DNA of 64,000 bases from Pseudomonas rhodesiae (GCF_007858255.1 NZ_VFEU01000003.1:310001-374000); one strand, 5' to 3'; positions 1 to 8,755 are shown, counted from the stretch's first letter. The notes: generated from the letters alone by a model not told the origin. Numbers and translations: made by a program.

Positions 1-117
1 TACCTCAAGCAGGGGTTCGAGGTGATCGGACGCACGGAGCACGACGGCCTGGGCAAGCCTTATCCGTTGCTGCGCATGCGTTTGCGCCAGTTGCCGTCAC
101 AGGCGCGTCAGGGCTAA
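1..117 (+). CDS. C-terminal end of a probable GNAT acetyltransferase (partial)
   Basis: The window opens inside an open frame that closes with TAA and gives 38 residues. The visible tail (a GF-V-G pattern, then GKPYPLLRMR) looks like the last strand and C-terminus common in GNAT-family N-acetyltransferases of Pseudomonas. The catalytic acetyl-CoA loop lies outside the window, so family assignment rests on this tail only and the substrate cannot be inferred. Confidence 0.45.
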   Translation, partial: YLKQGFEVIGRTEHDGLGKPYPLLRMRLRQLPSQARQG

Positions 118-188
118 ATGAAATGGGGCCGGGATTAACCGGCGCCAGGCAGGTACAATAGCCGCCCCCTTTTGTTACGGCCCTTGTC

Positions 189-899
189 ATGACTGACCCC
201 ATACGCCTCTCCAAACGCCTTATCGAACTGGTCGGTTGCTCCCGTCGGGAGGCCGAGCTGTTTATCGAAGGCGGCTGGGTCTCGGTGGACGGTGAAGTGA
301 TCGACGAACCGCAGTTCAAGGTCACCACCCAAAAGGTCGAACTCGACCCCGAAGCCAAGGCCACCGCGCCGGAGCCCGTGACCATCCTGCTGCACGCCCC
401 CGCCGGCGTGGATGCCGACACGGCGATGGCGTCGATCAGCGCCGAAACCCTGTCGGACGAACATCGCTTCGGCAAGCGCCCGCTCAAGGGCCACTTCCTG
501 CGCCTGAGCGCCAGCGCCGACCTGCAAGCCAAGGCCAGCGGCCTGCTGGTGTTTACCCAGGATTGGAAGGTTCTACGCAAGTTGACCGCCGATGCCGCCA
601 AGATCGAGCAGGAATACGTGGTCGAGGTGGAAGGCGAGATGGTTGCCCACGGCCTCAATCGCCTGAACCATGGCCTGACCTACAAAGGCAAGGAACTGCC
701 GCCCGTCAAAGCCAGCTGGCAGAACGAGAACCGCCTGCGCTTTGCGCTGAAAAACCCGCAACCCGGGGTAATCGCATTGTTCTGCGAAGCGGTCGGCCTG
801 AAAGTCGTGGCGATTCGCCGAATCCGCATCGGCGGTGTGTCCATCGGCAAGGTGCCCGTAGGCCAATGGCGTTACCTGTCCGGCAAAGAGAAATTCTAA
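189..899 (+). CDS. RsuA/RluF-like RNA pseudouridine synthase homologue, catalytic Asp replaced
   Basis: The 236-residue protein has an N-terminal S4 RNA-binding domain (about residues 5-50) and an RsuA/RluB/E/F-type synthase domain. Active enzymes of this family carry a G-R-L-D-x-D-T-x-G-L-L signature in which the Asp attacks the uridine. Here the aligned stretch is DLQAKASGLL (residues 111-120), so the Arg and the catalytic Asp are Asp111 and Gln113; the following GLLVFTQD strand is intact. The fold is therefore recognisable, but classical pseudouridylation is doubtful. It may be an RNA-binding remnant or a protein with another role. The ATG has only a weak ribosome-binding site. It stands alone, with a DUF1456 gene next downstream. 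Confidence 0.8.
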   Translation: MTDPIRLSKRLIELVGCSRREAELFIEGGWVSVDGEVIDEPQFKVTTQKVELDPEAKATAPEPVTILLHAPAGVDADTAMASISAETLSDEHRFGKRPLKGHFLRLSASADLQAKASGLLVFTQDWKVLRKLTADAAKIEQEYVVEVEGEMVAHGLNRLNHGLTYKGKELPPVKASWQNENRLRFALKNPQPGVIALFCEAVGLKVVAIRRIRIGGVSIGKVPVGQWRYLSGKEKF

Positions 900-966
900 G
901 CCGCTCCCTTTTTTCGACAGCGCCCCACTGGGCGTTGTCCACCGTTGAAGACCAGGATTGCCCACC

Positions 967-1428
967 ATGATTCACAACGACGTATTGCGCAGCGTGCGCT
1001 ACATGCTCGACATCAGCGACAACAAAATGGTTGAGATCACCAAGCTCGGCGGCATGGACATCACCAAGGATGACCTGCTGACCTACCTCAAAAAGGACGA
1101 AGAAGAAGGCTTCGTGTTCTGCCCGGACGAGGTCATGGCGCACTTTCTCGATGGCCTGGTGATCTTCAAGCGCGGCAAGGACGACAGCCGCCCACCCCAG
1201 CCGATCGAAACCCCGGTGACCAACAACATCATCCTCAAGAAGCTGCGCGTCGCCTTCGAACTGAAGGAAGACGACATGCACGCCATTCTCAAGTCAGCCG
1301 ATTTCCCAGTGTCCAAACCGGAGCTGAGCGCGCTGTTCCGCAAGTTCGGCCACACCAATTACCGCCCATGCGGCGACCAGTTGCTGCGTAACTTCCTCAA
1401 GGGGCTGACGTTGCGGGTGCGTGCGTAA
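967..1428 (+). CDS. DUF1456 family protein (YehS-like)
   Basis: This 153-residue soluble protein begins MIHNDVLRSVRYMLD, the usual start of the YehS/DUF1456 family. It contains two copies of a roughly 65-residue helical unit (N-D-x-LR-x-R at residues 1-12 and N-x-I-LKKLR around residue 85), consistent with the tandem repeat of the family. The ATG is preferred over a TTG three codons upstream because AGGA sits a few bases before it. The family has no settled function. The next gene, trmO, begins four bases after its stop, so the two are probably cotranscribed. Confidence 0.85.
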   Translation: MIHNDVLRSVRYMLDISDNKMVEITKLGGMDITKDDLLTYLKKDEEEGFVFCPDEVMAHFLDGLVIFKRGKDDSRPPQPIETPVTNNIILKKLRVAFELKEDDMHAILKSADFPVSKPELSALFRKFGHTNYRPCGDQLLRNFLKGLTLRVRA

Positions 1429-1431
1429 GCC

Positions 1432-2127
1432 ATGAATTACCCGGTCTCGCCCGTGGGCTTCGTGCGTTCCTGCTTCAAGGAGAAGTTCGCCATTCCGCGC
1501 CAGCCGCAACTGGCGCCAGCGGCCCGGGGCGTGGTGGAACTGGTGGCGCCGTTCGATCAGGGCGAGGCGGTACAAGGCTTGGAGCAGGTCAGCCATGTGT
1601 GGTTGCTGTTTCTGTTCCATCAAGCCTTGGAAGACAAGCCACGCCTGAAGGTGCGCCCGCCGCGCCTGGGCGGCAATGCATCCATGGGGGTGTTTGCCAC
1701 CCGCGCAACCCATCGACCCAATGGCATCGGCCAGTCGGTGGTGAAACTGGACAAGGTGGAGCCCGGGCGCTTGTGGATTTCCGGGATCGATTTGCTGGAT
1801 GGCACCCCCGTGCTCGATATCAAGCCCTATGTGCCCTACGCCGACATCATCGACACGGCCACCAATGACATCGCCAGCGCTGCGCCGCCGTTGATTGCCG
1901 TGCAGTGGCTGAAGACCGCGCTGCAGCAAGCACAAGGCCACGCCCAGCGCCTTGGGGAACCATTGGTTGAGCTGATCGATCAGTGTTTGGCCCAGGACCC
2001 GCGCCCGGCCTACCAGACACCGGCGCCAGAACGTGAATACGGGGTGCGCTTCTGGGATGTGGATGTGCGCTGGCACTATCCCGAAGCTGGGGTGATTTGC
2101 GTATTGGAAGTGGTGCCCGCTAACTGA
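1432..2127 (+). CDS. trmO: tRNA (N6-threonylcarbamoyladenosine-37 N6)-methyltransferase TrmO
   Basis: TrmO uses S-adenosylmethionine to methylate t6A37 of tRNA-Thr, fine-tuning decoding of ACY codons. The 231-residue product has the family N-terminus (PVGFVRSCF-KEKF-IPRQP), the SAM-binding stretch with F-TRATHRPNGIG near residues 87-99, and the DIKPYVPYAD segment of the beta-barrel core, followed by the C-terminal TrmO domain. Length and motif order are normal. It starts with ATG four bases after the DUF1456 gene and is followed by a GC-rich hairpin terminator shared with the convergent fpr gene. Confidence 0.93.
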   Translation: MNYPVSPVGFVRSCFKEKFAIPRQPQLAPAARGVVELVAPFDQGEAVQGLEQVSHVWLLFLFHQALEDKPRLKVRPPRLGGNASMGVFATRATHRPNGIGQSVVKLDKVEPGRLWISGIDLLDGTPVLDIKPYVPYADIIDTATNDIASAAPPLIAVQWLKTALQQAQGHAQRLGEPLVELIDQCLAQDPRPAYQTPAPEREYGVRFWDVDVRWHYPEAGVICVLEVVPAN

Positions 2128-2143
2128 ATAAGGCGCAAACGAA

Positions 2144-2179
2144 ATGTGGGAGGGGGTAAGCCCCCTCCCACATTTTTTT
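2144..2179. terminator. Bidirectional REP-like hairpin terminator between trmO and fpr
   Basis: ATGTGGGAGGGGG pairs with CCCCCTCCCACAT around a short loop, followed by a run of T on the plus strand. It lies between two convergent genes. The arm sequence is the same GTGGGAGGGGGC core seen in the REPINs near 49, 54.5 and 58.2 kb, so this is a REP singlet used as a terminator. Confidence 0.8.
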
Positions 2180-2186
2180 ACCGCGG

Positions 2187-2966
2187 TTACTTCTCGACGA
2201 ATGCGCGCTCGATCAGATAGTCGCCCGGCTCACGCATGCGCGGCGAAACTTTCAGGCCGAAGCTGTTGAGCACTTCGCTGGTCTCGTCCAGCATGCTTGG
2301 GCTGCCGCACAGCATGGCGCGGTCGTCCTCTGGATTGATCGGCGGCAGGCCGATATCGCTGAACAGTTTGCCGCTGCGCATCAGGTCGGTCAGGCGGCCT
2401 TGATTTTCGAAGGGCTCGCGGGTCACGGTTGGGTAGTAGATCAGCTTCTCACGCACGGCCTCGCCGAAGAACTCGTTCTGCGGCAGGTGCTCGGTGATGA
2501 ACTCGCGGTAGGCGACTTCGTTGACGTAGCGCACGCCGTGGCACAGGATCACTTTTTCGAAACGCTCATAGGTTTCCGGATCCTGGATCACGCTCATAAA
2601 TGGCGCCAGGCCAGTGCCGGTGCTGAGCAGGTACAGGTGTTTGCCGGGCTTCAAGTCGTCAAGCACCAGGGTGCCTGTCGGTTTCTTGCTGATGATGATT
2701 TCGTCGCCTTCCTTCAGGTGCTGCAATTGGGAGGTCAGCGGACCATCCGGCACCTTGATGCTGAAGAACTCCAGATGCTCTTCCCAGTTTGGGCTGGCAA
2801 TGGAGTAAGCGCGCATGAGCGGGCGGCCGTTGGGCTGTTGCAGGCCGATCATCACGAACTGACCGTTCTCGAAGCGCAAGCCCGGATCGCGGGTGCACTT
2901 GAAGCTGAACAGAGTGTCGTTCCAGTGATGAACACTGAGGACACGCTCGTGGTTCATGTTGCTCAT
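2187..2966 (-). CDS. fpr: Ferredoxin--NADP+ reductase (FAD-binding)
   Basis: The 259-residue enzyme moves electrons between NADPH and ferredoxin or flavodoxin, and supports iron-sulfur repair and the superoxide response. The FAD motif R-A-Y-S-I-A-S-P (near residue 53) and the NADP-binding S-T-G-T-G-L-A-P-F (near residue 117) are intact; it ends in the family pattern with an aromatic-poor tail (ERAFVEK). The ATG has AGGAG upstream. It is divergent from a LysR gene identified as finR; in P. putida and P. aeruginosa, FinR activates this fpr gene in response to superoxide-generating stress, so the shared 124-bp intergenic region is the likely control site. Confidence 0.93.
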   Translation of the reverse strand: MSNMNHERVLSVHHWNDTLFSFKCTRDPGLRFENGQFVMIGLQQPNGRPLMRAYSIASPNWEEHLEFFSIKVPDGPLTSQLQHLKEGDEIIISKKPTGTLVLDDLKPGKHLYLLSTGTGLAPFMSVIQDPETYERFEKVILCHGVRYVNEVAYREFITEHLPQNEFFGEAVREKLIYYPTVTREPFENQGRLTDLMRSGKLFSDIGLPPINPEDDRAMLCGSPSMLDETSEVLNSFGLKVSPRMREPGDYLIERAFVEK

Positions 2967-3075
2967 GTACGGGGGACTCCTGGAAATGGGTCTGCACTAA
3001 ATGTGAAGCGCGCAATTGCAGCGCATTCTAATGGCGACGACAATATCTGTTAACTGAATTATTAAGATAAGGGTT

Positions 3076-3090
3076 ATCGGTTATATCGAT
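3076..3090. promoter_or_regulatory. Inverted repeat ATCG-N7-CGAT in the fpr/finR divergent region
   Basis: A palindromic half-site pair abuts the finR start codon in an AT-rich stretch between the divergent genes. LysR-type regulators bind such interrupted dyads and often autoregulate from them, so FinR is the natural candidate. The position directly over the finR start is seen; binding is inferred. Confidence 0.4.
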
Positions 3091-4017
3091 ATGCGATTTA
3101 CTCTCCGTCAACTGCAAGTCTTCGTCGCCGTCGCCCAGCAGGAAAGCGTTTCGCGCGCTGCTGGCCTGCTGGCCTTATCCCAATCCGCCGCCAGCACCTC
3201 GATCACGGAGCTGGAGCGTCAATCCAGCTGCCAATTATTCGACCGCGCCGGTAAACGCCTGAGCCTCAACGCTCTCGGCCATCAACTGTTACCTCAGGCG
3301 GTGGCGCTGCTGGATCAGGCCAAGGAGATCGAGGACCTGCTCAACGGCAAGTCCGGCTTCGGTTCCCTGGCCGTCGGCGCTACCCTGACCATCGGCAACT
3401 ACCTGGCGACCTTGCTGATCGGCAGCTTCATGCAACAACACCCCGAGAGTCAGGTGAAACTGCATGTGCAAAACACTGCGCATATCGTGCATCAAGTTGC
3501 GCATTACGAAATTGACCTGGGTCTAATCGAAGGCGACTGCAGCCACCCGGATATCGAGGTGCAGACTTGGGTAGAAGACGAACTAGTGGTGTTTTGCGCG
3601 CCGCAGCACCCCCTGGCCAAACGCGGCATGGCGAGCATGGACGAGTTGACCCATGAGGCGTGGATCCTGCGTGAACAAGGCTCAGGCACGCGCCTGACGT
3701 TTGACCAAGCCATGCGCCATCACCGCAGCGCGCTGAATATCCGCCTCGAACTGGAACACACCGAGGCGATCAAGCGCGCGGTGGAGTCCGGGCTGGGCAT
3801 TGGCTGCATCTCACGGCTGGCGCTGCGCGATGCGTTTCGTCGTGGCAGCCTGGTGCCGGTGGAGACGCCGGATCTGGACCTTATGCGGCAGTTCTACTTC
3901 ATCTGGCACAAGCAGAAATACCAGACCTCAGCGATGCGCGAGTTCCTGGAACTCTGTCGCGCGTTCACGGCCGGCGTGCAACGCAGCGACGAAATCGTGC
4001 TGCCGACCATTGCCTGA
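3091..4017 (+). CDS. finR: LysR-type regulator FinR
   Basis: The 308-residue protein has the LysR winged helix-turn-helix at residues 1-60 (MRFTLRQLQVFVAVA, then AA-LLALSQSAAS) and a periplasmic-binding-like effector domain from about residue 90. Identity as FinR is from position: it is divergent from fpr and precedes dgkA-erdR, as in other pseudomonads. FinR is known to activate fpr under superoxide stress or with certain inducers. No convincing Shine-Dalgarno sequence stands before the ATG, and an inverted repeat ends right at it, so translation may be weak and autoregulated. Confidence 0.87.
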   Translation: MRFTLRQLQVFVAVAQQESVSRAAGLLALSQSAASTSITELERQSSCQLFDRAGKRLSLNALGHQLLPQAVALLDQAKEIEDLLNGKSGFGSLAVGATLTIGNYLATLLIGSFMQQHPESQVKLHVQNTAHIVHQVAHYEIDLGLIEGDCSHPDIEVQTWVEDELVVFCAPQHPLAKRGMASMDELTHEAWILREQGSGTRLTFDQAMRHHRSALNIRLELEHTEAIKRAVESGLGIGCISRLALRDAFRRGSLVPVETPDLDLMRQFYFIWHKQKYQTSAMREFLELCRAFTAGVQRSDEIVLPTIA

Positions 4018-4020
4018 GGC

Positions 4021-4383
4021 TTAGATCAGGATGACGGCCCACACCAGCGTGATCATGGTCAGGGCCACGAATTGCGCGGCGCTGCCCATGTCCTTGGCGT
4101 TTTTCGACAAGGGATGACGGTCCAGAGAGATGCGATCGATCGCCGCTTCCACCGCCGAATTGAGCAGCTCGACGATCAGCGCCAGCAGGCACACAGCGAT
4201 CAGCAAGGCACGCTCGACGCGGCTGACGCTCAGAAAAAAGCTCAACGGGATCAGGATTACATTGAGCAACACCAACTGCCGGAACGCCGCCTCCCCGGTG
4301 AATGCCGCGCGCAGGCCATCCAGGGAATATCCCCCAGCATTGAAGATACGTTTGATACCGGTTTGACCCTTGAAAGGCGACAT
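4021..4383 (-). CDS. dgkA: Diacylglycerol kinase (prokaryotic DgkA)
   Basis: DgkA phosphorylates diacylglycerol to phosphatidic acid in the inner membrane, recycling lipid released during envelope glucan or LPS modification. The 120-residue protein shows the amphipathic N-terminal helix (GIKRIFNAGGYSLDGLRAA) and three hydrophobic segments (about residues 35-53, 57-76, 100-118), with the signature E-L-L-N-S-A-V-E-A-A-I-D. ATG giving MSPFKGQTG is chosen over a TTG seven codons upstream because it matches family length; neither has a clear ribosome-binding site. It lies 75 bp downstream of erdR on the same strand, as PA3603-PA3604 do. Confidence 0.92.
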   Translation of the reverse strand: MSPFKGQTGIKRIFNAGGYSLDGLRAAFTGEAAFRQLVLLNVILIPLSFFLSVSRVERALLIAVCLLALIVELLNSAVEAAIDRISLDRHPLSKNAKDMGSAAQFVALTMITLVWAVILI

Positions 4384-4458
4384 AGATGTAGGCAACTGAA
4401 CCAAAGGAGTGGGGAAACTAGATCACGCGAAGTCAAAAAAGCGTGAATCGAAACCGGC

Positions 4459-5109
4459 TTAATGCTGCGTAATTGACTCAAGCTGTTGCAAAAGCAAGGC
4501 CGCCTGGGTGCGCGTACGCACGTTCAATTTGCGGAAAATCGCCGTGACATGGGCCTTGATGGTCGCTTCCGAGACTTTCAGCTCGTAGGCAATTTGCTTA
4601 TTCAGCAAACCTTCGCAGACCATGGTCAATACCCGGAACTGCTGGGGTGTCAAACTGGCGAGACCTTCCTGTGCGGCCTTGGCTTCGGCAGAGACATTGA
4701 TGGTTTCCGAGGCTTGCGGGGGCCACGAGACATCACCGTCCAGAACAGCACGCACCGCAGCTTGAATCTGCTCCATGGAGCTGGATTTGGGAATGAACCC
4801 ACTGGCGCCAAACTCCTTGGCGCGCACCACCACATCGGCCTCTTCCTGGGCAGAGACCATCACCACCGGAATCTGCGGGTACTGTCCGCGTAGCAGCACC
4901 AGCCCGGAGAAACCGTATGCGCCCGGCATGTTCAGGTCGAGCAGCACAAGATCCCAGTCGGTTTTGTCGGTCAGCTGGGTTTCCAGCTCAGCAATGCTGG
5001 CCACTTCGACCAGGCGGACATCCGGGCCTAGACCCAGCGTCACCGCTTGGCGCAGTGCACTGCGAAACAGCGGGTGATCGTCGGCAATCAGGATTTCGTA
5101 TGTGGCCAT
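4459..5109 (-). CDS. erdR: NarL/LuxR-type response regulator ErdR
   Basis: The receiver domain (residues 1-120) has the acidic pair D10-D11, phospho-acceptor Asp58 in LLDLNMPG and the conserved Lys in IPKSSS. A LuxR-type helix-turn-helix (about residues 145-205, LTPQQFRVL...NKQIAYEL-VSEATIKAH) follows. In P. aeruginosa the orthologue next to dgkA is ErdR, an orphan regulator in the hierarchy controlling ethanol oxidation and acetate metabolism. No histidine kinase gene is adjacent here either. Assignment relies on synteny with dgkA plus domain architecture. Confidence 0.85.
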   Translation of the reverse strand: MATYEILIADDHPLFRSALRQAVTLGLGPDVRLVEVASIAELETQLTDKTDWDLVLLDLNMPGAYGFSGLVLLRGQYPQIPVVMVSAQEEADVVVRAKEFGASGFIPKSSSMEQIQAAVRAVLDGDVSWPPQASETINVSAEAKAAQEGLASLTPQQFRVLTMVCEGLLNKQIAYELKVSEATIKAHVTAIFRKLNVRTRTQAALLLQQLESITQH

Positions 5110-5349
5110 TGATTAAATGATCCTGTTTTTATGGGAGCCCCGATGGGTTCAGGGCTCACCAATACACAAGGCGTTGGCCAGGCAGCCATCGCCAGAGGGC
5201 GTGCTCGATGTGAAACAACGTCGAAAATCCATGCAGGCGCCTCAAACGGCGCCCAGCATGCCCAGCGTAGCCTGGGGGGTCAAGCACTACGCCCGTGGGT
5301 ATTTTAGCGGGTTGCCGGTATAAGGTGCCATCATGCAAACGTCGTCTGG

Positions 5350-6069
5350 CTAAAGCGCCGGTATATAGGGAGCAAGACGCGCGTGAACAGGGTCCGCCGG
5401 GTCCAGTGGCAGCTGAAATTTGGCCGCCAAGTAGTGGGTACTGAATACATCAAGGTAGGCGTCCAAGACTTCGCTGGCGGCGCCATCATCAGCCAACTCC
5501 AGGCACAGGGCCGCAACTTCGGCGGTGCAGGAGTGATCATCGCGTTTGGAGCGGCGCAGTTTGTAGCGTGACAGTTGCTCAGGCGCCAGGCTCAACACCG
5601 GCAGATGCTCCAAGTAAAGGCTCTTGCGGAACATCTTGCGCGCCTCGCTCCAGGTGCCGTCCAGCAGGATGAATAACGGACGCTTGCCCTGCGCCACCGT
5701 GACGGTACTGACGACACGCTCCGGCGCCACGAACTCGCCGGGAAACACGATATAGGGCTGCCACTGCGGATCGGCTAACAAGGTGAGCAACCCTGCATCG
5801 ACCTCGGTACGCGACCACGCGAACGCCGTGGTGTCATCGATCACATCGGCGATCAGCCAGCCGGTATTGCTGGGTTTCATCGGCTCAACATCATGCATCA
5901 ACAGGCACATGGCGGACCTGGCTGCGACCTTGGGTCGCCAGGCGCACAGGCAATATTCGGGGATGACCCGGCAGCCGGGGCAACGCTCAGCGCGGGAGCC
6001 GCGATTGACGAAAGGTTTGATGGCGCGCGCCAGGCGCTGAGTGCGCAGGCGGGAAACGGCGTGGCTCAT
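5350..6069 (-). CDS. tapT: tRNA-uridine aminocarboxypropyltransferase, DTW domain
   Basis: DTW-domain enzymes such as TapT (YfiP) transfer the aminocarboxypropyl group of SAM to uridine 47 in the variable loop of some tRNAs to give acp3U. The 239-residue protein has four N-terminal cysteines (C30, C33, C40, C42) likely binding zinc, and the family motif D-G-T-W followed by S-E-A-R-K-M. The C-terminus (about residues 165-235) carries the conserved R-R-S-K-R-x-D-H-S-C-T-A-E block. It is a monocistronic minus-strand gene. Start ATG is the first in frame; no strong ribosome-binding site is visible, so a slightly later start is possible. Confidence 0.87.
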   Translation of the reverse strand: MSHAVSRLRTQRLARAIKPFVNRGSRAERCPGCRVIPEYCLCAWRPKVAARSAMCLLMHDVEPMKPSNTGWLIADVIDDTTAFAWSRTEVDAGLLTLLADPQWQPYIVFPGEFVAPERVVSTVTVAQGKRPLFILLDGTWSEARKMFRKSLYLEHLPVLSLAPEQLSRYKLRRSKRDDHSCTAEVAALCLELADDGAASEVLDAYLDVFSTHYLAAKFQLPLDPADPVHARLAPYIPAL

Positions 6070-6247
6070 CGCATGCGCCGTAGAAACGGGAAAATCGACA
6101 CGGGGTCACTCAAGATCGGTTGAAGTGGCCGCAGTTTACCAGCGATACGCCTGGCTGTAGCGGCAAGGCCTCACCTATAATCGCGCGCCACTGAACGCAC
6201 AGCGCAGTGGCGGGTCTATGCACCTGTAACCGAATCAGGAGAATTTC

Positions 6248-6682
6248 ATGCTGCGTTCCATGCTGCGTCTTGTCGCCCCATCCGTCGCGCTTGCGCTGGT
6301 TTTGCCCATGGGCGCCCACGCTGCCTCGCTGCTGGAGGCGCAAATGAACAAGAAGCTGCAAAGCGTTGCCGCCGAGAGCAATAAAGGCCTGCCGCGAGAA
6401 ATCGACGAAAAAACCCTGGAAGTGGCCTACACCGTTGAAGGTATGCAGCTGATCGACCACCTGAGTGTGCTGCCCGACCGTGCCGAACAGATGCGCGCCA
6501 ACCCCAAGGCTGTTTACTTCCAATTGGGCCGCAGCGTCTGCACCAACCCCGGCTACCGCGAGTTGATGGCCAAGGGCGCCGTGATGCGCTATGAAATCAC
6601 CGAGAACAAGAGCAACCGCCCTGTGGCATCGGTGAAGTTCGCAGAAGCGGACTGCCCAGCCCCGACGAAGAAGAAAAAGTAA
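6248..6682 (+). CDS. Secreted conserved hypothetical protein (QSregVF-like)
   Basis: The 144-residue product starts with a clear Sec signal peptide (hydrophobic core about residues 8-20, probable cleavage after GAHA-A). The mature part is small, charged and has two cysteines (in SVCTNPG and ADCPAP) that could form a disulfide; it ends in a lysine run. The overall pattern resembles the small periplasmic proteins annotated in Pseudomonas as quorum-sensing-regulated virulence factor family, an attribution from memory of the family, not from a search. AGGAG lies just upstream of the ATG. Function unknown. Confidence 0.65.
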   Translation: MLRSMLRLVAPSVALALVLPMGAHAASLLEAQMNKKLQSVAAESNKGLPREIDEKTLEVAYTVEGMQLIDHLSVLPDRAEQMRANPKAVYFQLGRSVCTNPGYRELMAKGAVMRYEITENKSNRPVASVKFAEADCPAPTKKKK

Positions 6683-7058
6683 TTTCGGCTTTATCCTCGC
6701 GCTGCGGTCCCGTGGCGCGTACTCCCCCGTTTGCAATTGTTCCGCGCCAGCCCAAGTCCCTCTGATCAACCAATAAGCGGTTGCCAGCCAAGGCTTTTTC
6801 GGCCCATGATCGAGCCATCCCAAACACCCTCGCGTAACGGTTTCCATGCCGTCCTGTAACATTTTCCGGGCACAAGAGGGTTGCCCTGCTGCAACTTGCA
6901 GTGCAAAGGTTTTTAAATCACAAGGAATATACAGAGCGCGCTTTGCCGACTGGCAAACAGGTGCAATGCCTAGGGCATGCAGCGACACATGCAGTGTCGT
7001 GGCCGCCGGACGATCACACTCGCCGCCGGCCCAACCTCTGTGAAGAAGGAGACGTTGA
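6683..7058 (+). other. 376-bp intergenic leader with two small hairpins
   Basis: No gene is supported here. Close to the downstream gene two perfect short hairpins follow each other: ATGCC-TAG-GGCAT (6966-6978) and CGACAC-ATGCA-GTGTCG (6983-6999). An AT-rich stretch around 6905-6935 could hold a promoter. The hairpins would lie in the 5' leader of the LOG-family mRNA. Confidence 0.4.
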
Positions 7059-8171
7059 ATGCCTTACCAACCGAATGACAGCTTGATACGACATTTTGAA
7101 GAACACGGGCCCGAGCTTACACAGCAAGTCGAAGCTCAGCTCCAGCAGATCGCCCCCAACAGCCCGAATAGCCCCCTGTATCGCGACATGATCCTTACCG
7201 TGCTGCGCATGGCGCAAGACGACCGCGACCGTTGGAACGCCAAAATAACCCTACAGGCCATCCGCGAACTGGACCACTCGTTCCGGGTTCTGGAACAGTT
7301 CAAGGGGCGACGCAAGGTCACCGTATTCGGCTCGGCACGCACTCCGGTAGAAAGCCCGTTATATGCCTTGGCTCGCGAGGTGGGCGCCGCCTTGGCGCGC
7401 TCCGATCTGATGGTGATCACCGGCGGTGGCGGCGGCATCATGGCCGCAGCACATGAGGGTGCTGGCCTGGAGCATAGCCTGGGGTTCAATATCACCTTAC
7501 CTTTTGAACAGCACGCCAACCCCACCATCGATGGCACTGAAAACCTGCTGTCCTTCCACTTCTTCTTTACCCGCAAACTGTTCTTCGTCAAAGAAGCCGA
7601 TGCGCTGGTGTTATGCCCAGGCGGTTTCGGCACCCTGGACGAAGCGCTGGAAGTATTGACGCTGATCCAGACCGGTAAGAGCCCGCTGGTGCCGGTGGTG
7701 TTGCTGGATGCGCCCGGCGGTGGGTTCTGGCAAGGCGCTTTGGATTTTATCCGCAACCAGTTGGAGGCCAATCGCTACATTCTGCCGACCGATCTCAAGC
7801 TGGTTCGGTTGGTGTACAGCGCTGAAGAGGCCGTGGACGAAATCAATCAGTTCTACGCCAACTTCCACTCCACACGCTGGCTCAAACGGGAGTTTGTGAT
7901 GCGCATGAACCATCCGCTCAGCGAACAGGCCTTGGCGCATCTGCAGACTGAATTCGCCAGCCTGCGCTTGAGTGGGGAGTTCCAGCAACTGGCTTATACC
8001 GGGGAGGAACATGATGAGCCGAAATTCAGCCATTTGACGCGATTGGTGTTCAATTTCAACGGGCGAGATCAAGGCCGTTTGCGAGAGTTGGTGGACTACA
8101 TCAACCTGCCAGAGAACTGGGCCCATGCCCAGGGGACGGCGCAGCAGCGAGTGACACCAGAGCCAGCGTGA
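7059..8171 (+). CDS. LOG-family Rossmann-fold protein (nucleotide phosphoribohydrolase-like)
   Basis: The 370-residue protein has a LOG/lysine-decarboxylase-like Rossmann core. A GGGGGIM loop lies near residues 122-128 and PGGFGTLDE near 187-195, the two signatures of this family, whose characterised members release free bases from nucleoside 5'-monophosphates (LOG cytokinin enzymes, PpnN). Extra helical regions flank the core (residues 1-85 and 270-370), making it longer than plant LOG (about 220) and shorter than PpnN (about 450). AAGGAG precedes the ATG. It is convergent with recX, separated by a hairpin terminator. Substrate not predictable. Confidence 0.8.
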   Translation: MPYQPNDSLIRHFEEHGPELTQQVEAQLQQIAPNSPNSPLYRDMILTVLRMAQDDRDRWNAKITLQAIRELDHSFRVLEQFKGRRKVTVFGSARTPVESPLYALAREVGAALARSDLMVITGGGGGIMAAAHEGAGLEHSLGFNITLPFEQHANPTIDGTENLLSFHFFFTRKLFFVKEADALVLCPGGFGTLDEALEVLTLIQTGKSPLVPVVLLDAPGGGFWQGALDFIRNQLEANRYILPTDLKLVRLVYSAEEAVDEINQFYANFHSTRWLKREFVMRMNHPLSEQALAHLQTEFASLRLSGEFQQLAYTGEEHDEPKFSHLTRLVFNFNGRDQGRLRELVDYINLPENWAHAQGTAQQRVTPEPA

Positions 8172-8184
8172 GTTCAGAAACGCA

Positions 8185-8216
8185 AAAAGGCCCGCTATTT
8201 TCATAGCGAGCCTTTT
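8185..8216. terminator. Intrinsic terminator between LOG-family gene and recX
   Basis: AAAAGGC-C-GCTAT pairs with ATAGC-GAGCCTTTT. It is symmetric, so it can end transcripts from both convergent sides. Confidence 0.75.
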
Positions 8217-8287
8217 CGGGTGTATCGGGGGATCGAATTGAGCGACCAGGGGTTATGTAGCAGTTCGTCGGAACGAACCTGCGTTAC

Positions 8288-8755
8288 TCAGTCGTCCATC
8301 TCTCGACCGCTGAGCAAACGGCTGATCATATCCATTGAGAACCCGCGATAGCTCAGGAATCGACCTTGTTTCGCACGCTCCTTGGCATCAATCGGCAGAT
8401 GACCAGAGAACTTGCGACGCCAGGTATCCTCCAGTTGCGACTGCCAGTTGATACCGCACTCACGCAAAGCAAGGTCGATATCTCCACGCTGCAGACCGCG
8501 CTGGCTCAGTTCTTCGCGAATTCGTGCAGGACCATAGCCGGACCGGGCTCGGTAGGAAACAAAACTTTCCAGGTAACGGGATTCGGAAAGCAGGCCCTCC
8601 TCCGTCAAACGGTCGAGGGCGGCTTCGATCATCTCGGGCTCTGCGCCGCGCTGGCGCAATTTACGCGTCAGTTCGACTCGACCATGCTCGCGGCGAGCGA
8701 GCAGGTCCATTGCAGTGCGCCTAACGGCGACGAGTGTATCCAGTACAACAGTCAT
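8288..8755 (-). CDS. recX: RecA modulator RecX
   Basis: RecX binds the RecA filament groove and limits its extension and activity. The 155-residue all-helical protein has the family pattern of tandem three-helix repeats ([13 protein letters not shown], then [30 protein letters not shown]) and the C-terminal [12 protein letters not shown] block. It starts eight bases after the recA stop with ATG, so it is cotranscribed with recA under LexA control, the normal arrangement in pseudomonads. Confidence 0.93.
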   Translation of the reverse strand: MTVVLDTLVAVRRTAMDLLARREHGRVELTRKLRQRGAEPEMIEAALDRLTEEGLLSESRYLESFVSYRARSGYGPARIREELSQRGLQRGDIDLALRECGINWQSQLEDTWRRKFSGHLPIDAKERAKQGRFLSYRGFSMDMISRLLSGREMDD

